From: Nonomuraea antri
GTDB lineage: Bacteria > Actinomycetota > Actinomycetes > Streptosporangiales > Streptosporangiaceae
DNA: 59,032 nucleotides
Assembly: GCF_013283785.1 (NCBI RefSeq)
Contig: NZ_JABCPZ010000040.1
Coordinates: 1 to 59,032, forward strand
Reading direction: 5' to 3'
The notes beneath the pieces were generated by a model. It was not told the origin of the DNA, did no database searches, and saw nothing but the letters and a program-made list of their open reading frames with translations. Below, piece after piece: positions 1 through 8,806 of the stretch. How positions within the stretch are numbered: position 1 is the stretch's first letter; the number at the start of each line of letters is the position of its first letter. The translations under genes were made by a program, and so were the position numbers.

Positions 1-1017
1 GGGCTGGGGCACGTCGAGCTGGCCATGGTGCAGTCGGAGGCGGCCAAGACCAGGATCGGCCCGTGGGTGCTGAACTGCATGGCCCCGGACGAGGGCAACA
101 TGCACACCCTCCTGCACTGGGCGACGGACGAGCAGAAGGAGAAGTACCTGCGTCCGCTGCTGGACGGGGTGCGGATGTCGTGCTTCGCCATGACCGAGCC
201 CGAGGTGGCCGGCTCCGACCCGACGCTGATCAGGACCACCGCCGTCCAGGACGGGGACGAGTGGGTGATCAACGGGCACAAGTGGTTCATCTCCAACGCC
301 CGCCGCGCCGACTTCGCCATCCTCATCGCCCGCACCGAACAGGACGTGCCCGAGGGCTCGCGCGGCGCGAACACGGCGTTCCTGGTGGACCTGCCCGACC
401 CGGGCTGGAACGACGTGCGCGAGGTGGAGACCATGCACGGCTCCACCGGTCACTCGGAGATCGTCATCAAGGACCTGCGCGTCCCGGACAGCGCCGTGCT
501 CGGCGGCCGGGGCAACGGTCACCGGCTGGGCCAGTACCGGCTCGGACCGGCGCGGCTGGCCCACTGCATGCGGTGGATCTCCCAGGCGGAGACGGCGCTG
601 GACATGATGGTGGACCGGGCGCTGAACCGGTACAGCCACGGCTCGCTGCTGGCCGAGAAGCAGGGGATCCAGTGGCTGATCGCCGACTCGGCGATGGAGC
701 TGTACCAGTGCAAACTGATGGTCCTGCACGCCGCTTCGAAGATCGACAAGGGCGAGGATTTCCGGACCGAGGTGTCCATGGCCAAGCACTTCGTCGCCAA
801 CAGCCTGAACCGGATCATCGACCGGGCGATCCAGGTGCACGGCGCGCTGGGGTACTCGACGGACACGCCGCTGGCGAACATGTTCCAGCACGCGCGGTGG
901 GCCCGGTTCGCGGACGGCGCCGACGAGATCCACCAGATGCGGATCGCGGAGCGGACGATCGCCGCCTACCAGGCAACGGGCTCCACAAACGCCGCCACCG
1001 GCGGCCTGCCCATCTGA
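1..1017 (+). CDS. Acyl-CoA dehydrogenase family protein (5' end outside window)
   Basis: FAD-dependent alpha,beta-dehydrogenation of an acyl-CoA, cytoplasmic. The frame is open from base 1 and the family N-terminus is missing, so the true start lies upstream; the ATG at 25 is internal. Visible family marks are the FAD-contact segment MTEPEVAGSD, then WVINGHKWFISNA in the middle domain, and the C-terminal helical segment IQVHGALGYSTDTPLANMF followed by the R-FADGADEIHQ motif. It ends at TGA 1015-1017 and is followed by a terminator-like hairpin. The acyl substrate cannot be read from the sequence; the length and the EVAGSD motif resemble large ACAD10/11-like or branched-chain members. Confidence 0.93.
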   Translation, partial: GLGHVELAMVQSEAAKTRIGPWVLNCMAPDEGNMHTLLHWATDEQKEKYLRPLLDGVRMSCFAMTEPEVAGSDPTLIRTTAVQDGDEWVINGHKWFISNARRADFAILIARTEQDVPEGSRGANTAFLVDLPDPGWNDVREVETMHGSTGHSEIVIKDLRVPDSAVLGGRGNGHRLGQYRLGPARLAHCMRWISQAETALDMMVDRALNRYSHGSLLAEKQGIQWLIADSAMELYQCKLMVLHAASKIDKGEDFRTEVSMAKHFVANSLNRIIDRAIQVHGALGYSTDTPLANMFQHARWARFADGADEIHQMRIAERTIAAYQATGSTNAATGGLPI

Positions 1018-1063
1018 CCACGGGCGCCCATCGCGCTCCCTCGGCCGGGGACTGACCCGGTTC

Positions 1064-1093
1064 CCGGCCGGGCGGCGCCTGTCGCCCGGCCGG
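1064..1093 (+). terminator. GC-rich hairpin after acyl-CoA dehydrogenase gene
   Basis: CCGGCCGGGCG (1064-1074) pairs perfectly with CGCCCGGCCGG (1083-1093) across an 8-nt loop, 47 bp after the stop codon. There is no U-tract, which is usual for actinobacterial terminators. Confidence 0.6.
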
Positions 1094-1190
1094 ACCCAGC
1101 GCACCGCTCGCACCCGGAACACCTCACTGAACCGGACCGCCGGCACCGGTGAGGCGGGGCCAACTACGGATGCGCTGGGACCGACGCCGA

Positions 1191-1222
1191 CCAGCTACCA
1201 GCTACCAGCTACCAGCTACCAG
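1191..1222. repeat. 7-bp tandem repeat (CCAGCTA x4.6)
   Basis: Four perfect copies of CCAGCTA plus CCAG lie in the gene-poor gap between the acyl-CoA dehydrogenase gene and the transposase remnant. Such a repeat is slippage-prone. No function is visible. Confidence 0.9.
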
Positions 1223-1236
1223 TCAAGCCCAGCTCA

Positions 1237-1725
1237 TCAGTCCTCCAGGCCGGGATCGCTCAGTCGCCTGCCGGTTCTGCGATCGCTTCGTATCGATCGC
1301 CCCGCCGCCGTCACCTGCCGGTGGACCTTCGCGGCGGCGTGCCGACGAGTACGCCCGACGCCGGGAACAACGCGGCCCGTCACCTCGGCCCGCCCCGCGA
1401 AGCCATCCTCGACCCGACCAGCGGAATCGTCCTCGACCCGTCCCGCGGAATCGTCCCCCACCCGAATCTCCGTCATCAGCCGATCCCAGGTCCCATCCCG
1501 TTCCCAGCGCTTGAACCGCTCATAACAGGTCCGCCAGGGCCCGTACCGTTCCGGAATGTCCCGCCACGGCGCCCCAGTACGCAACCGCCACAAAATCCCG
1601 TCGATCACCTGCCGATGACCGCGCCAGGGACGTCCCCGCCCATCAGCCGTCGGCAGCAACGGCTCGACACGCGCCCACGCCTCGTCGGTCAGCTCACCAC
1701 GTCGCATCACGATCGGCCGTTCCAT
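1237..1725 (-). pseudogene. Truncated IS5-family transposase (DUF4096-type N-terminal half)
   Basis: Residues ~7-85 match the N-terminal domain of IS5-type transposases: RRGELTDEAWARVEPLLP, then [50 protein letters not shown]. After that the protein runs into a repeat-derived stretch (DDSAGRVE copies) and a basic tail. The DDE catalytic domain, about half of a normal transposase, is absent, so it should be inactive. The ATG at 1725 is followed by a second in-frame ATG at 1707. It lies 12 bp downstream of the pRiA4b-like gene on the same strand. No terminal inverted repeats were found. It probably marks an old insertion at the edge of an accessory region. Confidence 0.8.
1397..1468. repeat. 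24-bp tandem repeat x3 inside the transposase remnant
   Basis: Three 24-bp units (1397-1420, 1421-1444, 1445-1468), each reading approximately gcggaatcgtcctcgacccg plus 4 bases, encode the repeated VEDDSAGR segment on the minus strand. The period is a multiple of three, so the frame survives. Confidence 0.85.
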
Positions 1726-1737
1726 CGAGACCTTCGC

Positions 1738-3408
1738 TCATTCACCAGACGGCGTCTGCGTCGACGGGTTCTGGGCCGACGGGGCCTGCGTCGGCGGAGT
1801 CTTCCACCCATGCGCCGTGAACAACCTGTGGACACCGTACGCCCCGAGCGCCGTCACCCGCACCGGCGCACTCGCCCGCACCGCATCGAGCACCGCCTGG
1901 TTCGGCCGCTTGTCCAGCTCATCCACCACGGAATCCACGACGTCGACGTCACCGTCAGCACTCTCGAGAGGCTCCGTCCTGGCCACCACCCCGGCCAACG
2001 TCCAATCACTCATAGCGTTATGCACAGCCTCGAACAGCTCCGGCCCAAAACCCTCATACACCCCGAACGGGTCGTGATGCCCGGTCACCGCCGCGATGGC
2101 CAACGCCGGCAACAACGACGGCACCCCGCTCTCGCGCGGCAACCCGTACATGACCTCCGCGGTCATCGGAAGCACGTCGTCCACCGGGACGGCACGCCCG
2201 AAGTGCCCACGCCCGACGGGAGCCGATTCCACCCGGGCACGCAACAATCCGCCGAGCAGTCGTGACCACAATTCGACCTGCTGCTCAGCGGACCCGTCCA
2301 ACCACGCCAACATCCCCGCACCCGTCGCCGCCCGCCCACCACGCACCTCGATGAGCCCCGCGTCGACGGCGGCGGACCAGATCCCGTGCAACTCGGGCAG
2401 GTCCTTGGCGCTACGCGGCCGTTTCGCGCTCTCGGTCTCGTCCGCGCGCCGCTCCCTGCGCCACTCGGCCCAGTCGCCGAACGCGGCGGAAATGTCGAGC
2501 TCGGGCAGCACCAACTCATTCAGCCCCAGCTCGGCAACGGCCTGCACCGCCTCAGCGGGCTTGAGCACCCGGCTGGTCGTCACCCCATACCCGTGCACGC
2601 TCTCAAGCCGCTCGTCGACGTCATTGACATCGTCGGCGCCATCGCCGTCATCTTCGCCGTCGTCGCCGATCTCATCCTCGCCACCCACCCACCGAGCCAA
2701 CGCCACCGCCCGCCGCATCAACGGCGACTCCACCGCCTCAGCCGCCAACCGCTCGACGGACACCTCCTCGTACGGCACCGCCAGCTTCCGATCCGCCACC
2801 AGCCCGAGCCCGAGAAAAATCCCCGTGAAAACAGGATCGACCTGTCTCTCCACCCCCGCCGCCAATTCACGCCCGGTAACAGCACGCCCTTCCTGAAGCC
2901 GCACGTTGAGCGCCTCCCGGTCACCCTCGCCGAAACTGCCCGGCGTGTATTCGGCCGAGTCCTCCTCCGGCGCGACGCCTTTACCCCCGAGACAGACCGG
3001 ATACAACACGTCCGACTCGACCGGTGACACCGCTTCGACCTCGATCCGGTGCCGCCATTCGTCCCCCAGGTCATAGGTGTAATCCATGATGTCGCCCGGC
3101 CTCGGCATCACCTGCCCGAGAATGGCGAGATCCTCGTTGTGCACCCCCGGCCCCAGCTGAACGGGAAGCGTCATCCACAACGGCTCGGGCCCGAACGTCA
3201 GATTCCCGATATCGAACTTGTGCAGATGATCCCCCGTCCATTCGAAGGCGACCTGCAGAATGCCGTCCAGTTCCCCCAACGTGATCCCGGACGGCACACA
3301 CAACCGCCGCCAGACCCCGGGCCGAAAGTCTTTGAGCGACACCTTGAGCAGGTGAACCGTGGGAAGCCGGCGGTGACGGGTGTTGGAGAGCGAAGCGGAC
3401 GACGACAT
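1738..3408 (-). CDS. Plasmid pRiA4b ORF-3 family protein
   Basis: A 556-residue protein. The N-terminal ~170 residues carry the pRiA4b ORF-3 (IS1096 TnpR-like) fold signature: VHLLKVSLKDFRPGVWRRL, LGELDGILQVAFEWTGDHLHKF, and a DYTYDLGDEWRHRIEVE segment. The rest is an uncharacterised region with an acidic stretch (DDGEDDGDGADDVND). The start is ATG 3408, with GGAG 6 nt upstream; an in-frame ATG at 3441 lacks a ribosome site. The family is often called an IS accessory protein, but no enzymatic activity is established and it is not a recombinase by any motif seen here. It stops 12 bp before the truncated transposase. Biochemical role unknown. Confidence 0.85.
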   Translation of the reverse strand: MSSSASLSNTRHRRLPTVHLLKVSLKDFRPGVWRRLCVPSGITLGELDGILQVAFEWTGDHLHKFDIGNLTFGPEPLWMTLPVQLGPGVHNEDLAILGQVMPRPGDIMDYTYDLGDEWRHRIEVEAVSPVESDVLYPVCLGGKGVAPEEDSAEYTPGSFGEGDREALNVRLQEGRAVTGRELAAGVERQVDPVFTGIFLGLGLVADRKLAVPYEEVSVERLAAEAVESPLMRRAVALARWVGGEDEIGDDGEDDGDGADDVNDVDERLESVHGYGVTTSRVLKPAEAVQAVAELGLNELVLPELDISAAFGDWAEWRRERRADETESAKRPRSAKDLPELHGIWSAAVDAGLIEVRGGRAATGAGMLAWLDGSAEQQVELWSRLLGGLLRARVESAPVGRGHFGRAVPVDDVLPMTAEVMYGLPRESGVPSLLPALAIAAVTGHHDPFGVYEGFGPELFEAVHNAMSDWTLAGVVARTEPLESADGDVDVVDSVVDELDKRPNQAVLDAVRASAPVRVTALGAYGVHRLFTAHGWKTPPTQAPSAQNPSTQTPSGE

Positions 3409-3977
3409 GCGACACTCCGAAAAAGTGGGGGGTTGGAGCAACGCGGCGGATTCCCGCGAGCACGGTCAGTAACGATACCGGGCCTCAAGATCAGACATCA
3501 GGGTTCCCACCAAAGAATTACCGCCCGTTCAGAAGGGCCCAGGTTCAGCAGCTCAGCCCCTCCGCAGCGATTCCACCCCTTCACCCCAAAGGACACAGGC
3601 ATCGCCAATCAGACCGCTTCGCGCCCTTCGGAACTCAGACTGCGCTCCTGGGGGCTTCGCCCCGGCAAGAGGCTCCACCCCTCGCAAGGCGCGGCCCTCG
3701 CCCGGAGACGCGCTACGCGCAATGGAGCTCGGGCACCATCTGATTCCGGGGCTCCTCCCCGAAGCGAGGGTGGCCTGCCGGCCCCCTCGCGCTTCCCCCG
3801 GCCCGCAGCCGCCATCATGGGAGCAGAAGCAGTCCAACCCGAGGAAAACGAGCGATCAGGACAGGCCCTGGGCAGATCAGGCGCCGAACAGCGACCCTTG
3901 TCGACGACGCGTGAACGGGGCCATCGTTGACCCAACCCGACGACAACCGCTGCGAGCCCAGCACGGCGCGTTGACCA
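3409..3977. other. Gene-free stretch
   Basis: 569 bp with no convincing coding sequence on either strand. It contains small GC hairpins (for example GGGGGCTTCGCCCC near 3650) and a patchy sequence unlike the neighbouring coding DNA. It should contain the promoter of the pRiA4b-like gene at its left end. Nothing else is recognised. Confidence 0.5.
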
Positions 3978-4427
3978 CTAACGTTCGCCCACCCGCTCCG
4001 ACGTAGTACTTTCAGGCGGCGAACTGACCCGAAGAACATGTCCGTCCGGATCGTGAAGTCGCATCTCATACATCCCCCACGGACGTACGGCCGGAGGGTC
4101 CGAGATGTTCACGCCCCGCTCACGCCACTCCCGAAACAGCCCGTCCACCTGCATGGGCGTGTGAACATCGAGGTGCAGCCAGGTGCCATGGACACCCCCA
4201 GTCTGAGTCAGGATGATCTGAGCGCGATCCCGCCCGACAAGAGCCGTTCCGGGCTCCCCCGGCTCGCCGAACTCGTCATCTCGCAGGAACCGGGCCTGAC
4301 GATCAGACCAGCACCACCCGACCCGAAACCCCAGCCCGCCCGAGTAGAACCGCAGGCTGGCAGACAACCGACTCACCAGCAAGTTCGGCCGACAACCGAA
4401 AATGATCTCGGATTCTTGGCTACTCAC
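3978..4427 (-). CDS. VOC / glyoxalase superfamily protein
   Basis: A 149-residue single-module vicinal-oxygen-chelate protein. It has the beta-alpha-beta-beta-beta pattern: NLLVSRLSASLRFYSGGLGFRVG, ALVGRDRAQIILTQ, WLHLDVHTPMQVDGLFREWRERGV, and the closing YEMRLHDPDGHVLRV. The family includes glyoxalases, dioxygenases and bleomycin-binding resistance proteins; the substrate is not predictable here. GTG 4427 is chosen because GGAGG sits 5 nt upstream; the frame is open to an alternative GTG at 4463. It is transcribed divergently from the STAND NTPase gene. Confidence 0.85.
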   Translation of the reverse strand: MSSQESEIIFGCRPNLLVSRLSASLRFYSGGLGFRVGWCWSDRQARFLRDDEFGEPGEPGTALVGRDRAQIILTQTGGVHGTWLHLDVHTPMQVDGLFREWRERGVNISDPPAVRPWGMYEMRLHDPDGHVLRVSSPPESTTSERVGER

Positions 4428-4674
4428 CAACGCCTCCGCATTTGTCGAAAGGCCATGCCGCACCGTCCGCCTAATCCCGTGCGTTCATACCCGACCGGGC
4501 GAACGTTTCCGGCTGCCACAAGTCAAGGCCGAATCCGAACCCGGGAACATATCAGCCGTTTCACCCCCATCCGGACAACAGACTCAATCGCTCACATCTG
4601 ACCACCCGACTAATCACAATCTAGGATTGGGGCGCGCCTACATCCCGCCTTCGGTGACCGAGCGGAGGATCGAC

Positions 4675-7194
4675 ATGGCAGACAAGTCGCATTCCAGGCC
4701 GGCCGACGAACCCAAGGTGTGGGACAACGTCCCGCGACGCAATCCATACTTCACCGGCCGTACCAACCTGCTCAATGCACTCAAGAAGAGCCTCAACACG
4801 GTGACTGCGGTGGTGGCGCAACCCCAAGCCCTGCAGGGCCTCGGCGGCGTGGGGAAGACCCAGTTGGCCATCGAGTACGCCTGGCAGTACCGCCGCCACT
4901 ACGAGGCCGTCTGGTGGATCCCCGCCAACCAGCCGATCCTGGTGCCCGCCACGCTGGCCTCGATGGCGTCGCAGCTCGGCCTGCCGCCGGTGGGCAATAC
5001 CGGTACCGCACAGGCGGCGCAGGGCGTCCTGCAGGCACTGCAGAGTGGCAGCCCGTTCCAGACCTGGCTGCTGGTCTTCGACAACGCGGAGGAGCCTGAC
5101 TACATCGAGGAATTCATTCCGCGCGGCCCTGGCCATGTGATCATCACCTCGCGCAACTCGCACTGGAGGGATCACGAGGCGACCATCCGGGTAGACGTCT
5201 TCGAACGCGAGGAGAGCATTGCGTTCCTTCGCAAACGGGTCAAAAATGCCATGTCCGAGGCCGAGGTCGACCTGCTGGCCGACCGGCTCGGCGACCTCCC
5301 GCTCGCGCTGGACCAGGCCGCCGCCCTGATCGGGCGCACGCTGATGACAGTTGAGGAGTACGTCCAGCTGCTCGACGAGCAGACCAACCGGCTGCTCAAC
5401 CTGCAGAAGCCGCCGTCCTATCCACAGAGCATGACGGCGACGTGGCGGCTGTCGGTCGCCACACTCGAAGACACCCTGCCTGAGGCCTGCGAGTTGCTGC
5501 GCACCTGCGCGTTCTTCGGCCCTGAACCCATCCCCCGCGACGTGTTCCGGCGCGGCAACCAGATCGTCAGCGAGCGACTGGCCCCCATCCTGTCGGACCC
5601 GATCGTGCTGGCCAAGGTTCTGGGCCTGATGGAACGCCTGTCGCTGGTCAAGTTCGACCCGATCGGCCGCACGCTCCAGATGCACCGGCTCAACCAGGCG
5701 CTGCTGCGCGATGAACTGCCTGAGAAGGACCGCGCTGAGCTGCGCCACGAGGTGCACCTGCTGCTGGCCGGCAGCGCCCCGGACCTGCCTGACGAGCCGA
5801 GCACATGGTCGAGGTTCGAGGAACTCATCGCCCACGTGGAACCCACGGGCATCGCCTTCTGCAACAACCCGAAAGTACGCGAGTTCGCCCTCGACATCAC
5901 CCGCTTCCTGTACGTACGCGGTATCTACCACCCAGCCCAGAAACAGCTCAAGCAGTACATCGAGACCTGGACCGAGGACAGCGGCCCGCAGAGCCAGGAC
6001 GTGCTGGCCGCCCGCACCCACCTCTGCAACGTCTACCGGGCTCTGTCCCGCTACCGCGACGCTTACGAACTCGAACCCGCCACCCTGAAGATGATGCGCG
6101 AATCGCTCGGCCCGAACCACGACCTGACTCTCTGGGCGACGAACGGCCACGGCGCCACGCTGCGCGGGCGCGGTGAGTTTCTGCGCGCCAGGTTCCACGA
6201 CGAGGAGGCGTACGAGCTGCACGAGCAGATGTACGGGAGATCCGACCTGCGAACCCTGCGCGCCCGTCACAGCCTCGCCCTCGACCACGCGCTGACCAGC
6301 CAGTACGGCACCGCGCAGAGCATGCACCGAGAGGTCTGGGGTGAGATGAGCGCCAGCCCCGGGGTCGACAGCCGGCTGCTGCTCACCACCTGGAGCCACC
6401 TGAGCCGCGAGGCACGCCTGGACGGTAACGTAGCCGTCGCCGCAGACCTCGGCCAAGAGGCCTACGATTACGGCGCGTCCACCCTGGGCGCCGACCATCC
6501 CGCCACCCTGCTGGCCGCCAAGGACTACGCGATCGCGCTGCGCCGTAACGGCCTTCCGGACGAGGCGCTGGCCCACATGAAGGACACCTACGAGCGCCTG
6601 AATGCGCTGTTCGGCGACGACCACGACGACACGATGGCCGCGGCCATCGGCCTGTCCAACGTCTTGCGCGCCCGTGGCGACCTCGAAGGCGCCAGGGAGA
6701 TGCTGAACCGGGCGCTCAAGCACTACCCCCGGGTGCTCGGCCCCGATCACCCGTTCACGCTGGCCGCCGAGATCAACCGCGCCCTGCTCGAACGCCTGCT
6801 CGGCCGCCCTGACAAGGCGTACGAGATCAACGAGCGCACCTACAGCGCCCTGGCCGCCTCGGTCAGCCGCGATCACGACTACACCATCTCCTGCGCCATC
6901 AACCTGCAGAACGACCTGGCCGCGCTGGGCGAGTACGAGCGGGCCAGGCAGGTGGGCGAGGCCAACTACCAGCGCATCCAGACCTACTTCGACCCCGGCC
7001 ACTACCTCGCCCTGGCCTGCGCCGCCAACCTCAGCCAGGACCTACGCGCCACCGGGGCGACGCAGGAGGCCGCGCAGCTGCTCGACGACACGCAGCGCAG
7101 CCTGCTCAGGAGCCTGGGGAACGACCATCCCGACGTGCTCACGATCAGCGGAGGCGGCCGGCTCGACCTCGACTTCGACCCACCACCCATCTGA
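4675..7194 (+). CDS. STAND NTPase: NB-ARC domain plus tetratricopeptide repeats (FxsT-like)
   Basis: An 839-residue cytoplasmic signal-transduction ATPase. Residues ~50-330 form the NB-ARC module: WDNVPRRNPYFTGR lead-in, Walker A GLGGVGKTQLA near residue 58, Walker B WLLVFDNAEE, sensor GHVIITSR, and GLPL-like GDLPLALDQAAAL. The C-terminal ~450 residues are TPR_10/12-type repeats with recurring LG-DHP-TL motifs. The tail DLDFDPPPI resembles the end of FxSxx-COOH-system TPR proteins. ATG 4675 has GGAGG 6 nt upstream. No FxSxx peptide, radical-SAM partner or FxsC is nearby, so this is an orphan. STAND proteins often act as ligand- or phage-triggered switches; no effector domain is seen, so a signalling role is inferred. 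Confidence 0.88.
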   Translation: MADKSHSRPADEPKVWDNVPRRNPYFTGRTNLLNALKKSLNTVTAVVAQPQALQGLGGVGKTQLAIEYAWQYRRHYEAVWWIPANQPILVPATLASMASQLGLPPVGNTGTAQAAQGVLQALQSGSPFQTWLLVFDNAEEPDYIEEFIPRGPGHVIITSRNSHWRDHEATIRVDVFEREESIAFLRKRVKNAMSEAEVDLLADRLGDLPLALDQAAALIGRTLMTVEEYVQLLDEQTNRLLNLQKPPSYPQSMTATWRLSVATLEDTLPEACELLRTCAFFGPEPIPRDVFRRGNQIVSERLAPILSDPIVLAKVLGLMERLSLVKFDPIGRTLQMHRLNQALLRDELPEKDRAELRHEVHLLLAGSAPDLPDEPSTWSRFEELIAHVEPTGIAFCNNPKVREFALDITRFLYVRGIYHPAQKQLKQYIETWTEDSGPQSQDVLAARTHLCNVYRALSRYRDAYELEPATLKMMRESLGPNHDLTLWATNGHGATLRGRGEFLRARFHDEEAYELHEQMYGRSDLRTLRARHSLALDHALTSQYGTAQSMHREVWGEMSASPGVDSRLLLTTWSHLSREARLDGNVAVAADLGQEAYDYGASTLGADHPATLLAAKDYAIALRRNGLPDEALAHMKDTYERLNALFGDDHDDTMAAAIGLSNVLRARGDLEGAREMLNRALKHYPRVLGPDHPFTLAAEINRALLERLLGRPDKAYEINERTYSALAASVSRDHDYTISCAINLQNDLAALGEYERARQVGEANYQRIQTYFDPGHYLALACAANLSQDLRATGATQEAAQLLDDTQRSLLRSLGNDHPDVLTISGGGRLDLDFDPPPI

Positions 7195-7394
7195 CCACCC
7201 GTCCACCGGAGTCGCCGTCAGCAACGCAATCCTCGCGTCCTCAACCACCGAGAAGGACGACCGCCGGCATGCGGCGACCAGCGACCGACCAAGTCACGCG
7301 AACACGGAGGACAGGGCGCCGGAACGGGACCTGTCAACAGCCCAAAGGCGACCCTGCCCAGCCCAGAGCCGCCCTCCGATCGCATCCTGCCGTT

Positions 7395-8414
7395 TCACTC
7401 CCCCATCTCAATGCAGCCCCGATCGCCTCCCGTCATGACATGCACCTGATCCCCAGGAGGTGGGCTGATGGTCACCGCAGCCCCCCACCCGCTGAAACTC
7501 ACCTCGGTCACAGCAGTAGTCGGCTTGTCACTCTCGAAGCTCGGCGGAATCGGCGTGGTGATCCGGATCCGGCGCGGAAGCTGATCAGGCCCCACCCACA
7601 ACTGCCAGGAAACGACGACCTCCGTCCCCTGCATCTCCAGGATGTCCATCTGGGCGGCATCGGTGAACGAGCTCGTCGACCCGAGCTCGCTGATCGACGA
7701 ACTGCCCGCGTACAGGGTGGTGTCCACACCATCGAGCACCTCCCCGCGGACCGGCGCCGAGCCCGCCATCTTCTCCAGCACATCCACCTGAACCATCTCG
7801 CCGATCGTGAACGTCCCCAGCTCCGACTTCAGCCCACAGCCGTAATCACGCTCATCCCGATACCAGGACTTCCCTGCAGGCAGATCCCCTCGGGTCGCCC
7901 GCCTGACATACTCATCGGACTCGCCGACCCCTCCAGCGATCGTGATGGTCTGCGTAGTGCGGTCCGACAGATCCTCATCGACCAGTGCACGCTGCTCCTC
8001 CGAAATGTCCGTGCGGTGGTAGCTCGTGGTCAAATCGGAGGCGATCACCCCCATGTGGTTGCTCTGACCGTGCTCCCCCAGCCGCACGACCCCCTTCGTC
8101 CGCTCCTCGTCGTAGCCACCTGTGTCAATGACGACCGCTCTATCACCGTTCACGGAGATGCCGACGGGCGGCTCACCATCATCCACACGCTCGATCTTCT
8201 CGACGCGCACAGTGACGTCTTCCTCGAACCGCAGCGCCATCGCCTCTGCGGGAGACCCGGCGAACGGTGTCACTGGCGGCCCGGTCGGAACCGCCGTCGG
8301 GGAGGCACTCCTCGCCACCTCGCTACCGCAGCCCGCGAGCACAACGACCACCAGCAGCCCCGCACCGATCCACGGACCCACACCACTCCGCGCGCTACCG
8401 GATAAGACAGTCAC
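7395..8414 (-). CDS. LolA/LppX-like secreted lipoprotein
   Basis: A 339-residue predicted lipoprotein. After the basic start come a hydrophobic stretch and a lipobox, VVLAGC, with Cys at about residue 25. The C-terminal half has the pattern of actinobacterial LolA-like lipoproteins: GTFTIGEMVQVDVLEKM, a W-L-WVGPDQLPRRIRI strand and VSFSGWGAAVTISPPP. These are extracytoplasmic lipid- or ligand-binding half-barrels. GTG 8414 is chosen because it puts the signal peptide at the N-terminus; TTG 8420 is possible. The frame stays open to 8588, which would bury the lipobox at residue ~85. It faces the STAND gene convergently and the helicase gene divergently. Exact ligand unknown. Confidence 0.8.
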   Translation of the reverse strand: MTVLSGSARSGVGPWIGAGLLVVVVLAGCGSEVARSASPTAVPTGPPVTPFAGSPAEAMALRFEEDVTVRVEKIERVDDGEPPVGISVNGDRAVVIDTGGYDEERTKGVVRLGEHGQSNHMGVIASDLTTSYHRTDISEEQRALVDEDLSDRTTQTITIAGGVGESDEYVRRATRGDLPAGKSWYRDERDYGCGLKSELGTFTIGEMVQVDVLEKMAGSAPVRGEVLDGVDTTLYAGSSSISELGSTSSFTDAAQMDILEMQGTEVVVSWQLWVGPDQLPRRIRITTPIPPSFESDKPTTAVTEVSFSGWGAAVTISPPPGDQVHVMTGGDRGCIEMGE

Positions 8415-8806
8415 CCGCAAATCATGAGGCGCACCCGAACCTCCGTCAAGGTGCTTGCGATTTATCAATTCCTGCCCATGCCAGGCAGGAATGAGCGCGG
8501 CCTCAAGTCCATAATTCCAAGCCCGCATGACTTGCCCAGCTTTGAGCGCATTGTGGCCGCGATCCGCGCAGGGACGGGCGTTTGTCACTTAATTACACGC
8601 CAAAAAGGGGCCGGCACGGGCACGTCAGCAGTGGGAGGCACGTTTCGGCGATCCAGCGACCGAGCTCTTCACCGGGCGACGGATGCCCCCTCTCCTGCCC
8701 CCTGCGGCAAGGCCACCCGCTGGTGCGGCACTTCGCAGGCCACTACGATGATCACCGTCAAGGAGGTTGCCTCCTGCTCGACATGGCCAGGAGGAGGCTC
8801 CTACCA
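8415..8806. other. Divergent intergenic region upstream of lipoprotein and helicase genes
   Basis: 392 bp without a convincing gene; it should carry both divergent promoters. Its base composition is lower in GC than the housekeeping flanks. The frames that run through it are not supported by a ribosome site or by conserved-looking protein. Its right end holds the alternating AGGAGG/CCTCCT leader described separately. Confidence 0.5.
8761..8802 (+). promoter_or_regulatory. Alternating hairpins around the helicase Shine-Dalgarno
   Basis: AGGAGG 8761-8766 can pair with CCTCCT 8770-8775. CCTCCTG 8770-8776 can instead pair with CAGGAGG 8788-8794. AGGAG 8789-8793 can pair with CTCCT 8798-8802. The last two pairings occlude the GAGGAGG (8791-8797) that serves GTG 8807. 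The pairings are mutually exclusive, so translation control is possible; this is inference from complementarity only. Confidence 0.4.

Noticed and set aside
1237..3441. Complete insertion sequence made of the transposase and the pRiA4b-like gene
   Set aside because: The transposase lacks its catalytic half, no terminal inverted repeats or target duplication were found, and the pRiA4b family is not a proven transposition function.
4621..7002. 793-codon open frame antisense to the STAND gene
   Set aside because: Its composition is a codon-shadow of the plus-strand gene, with no family motif; the plus strand carries clear NB-ARC motifs.
4402..7194. FxSxx-COOH ribosomal peptide cluster
   Set aside because: Only the TPR/NB-ARC member is present; no precursor ending in F-x-S-x-x, no radical-SAM enzyme and no FxsC were found in the flanks.
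7395..8588. Lipoprotein start at 8588
   Set aside because: It would place the lipobox near residue 85; GTG 8414 gives a normal signal peptide.
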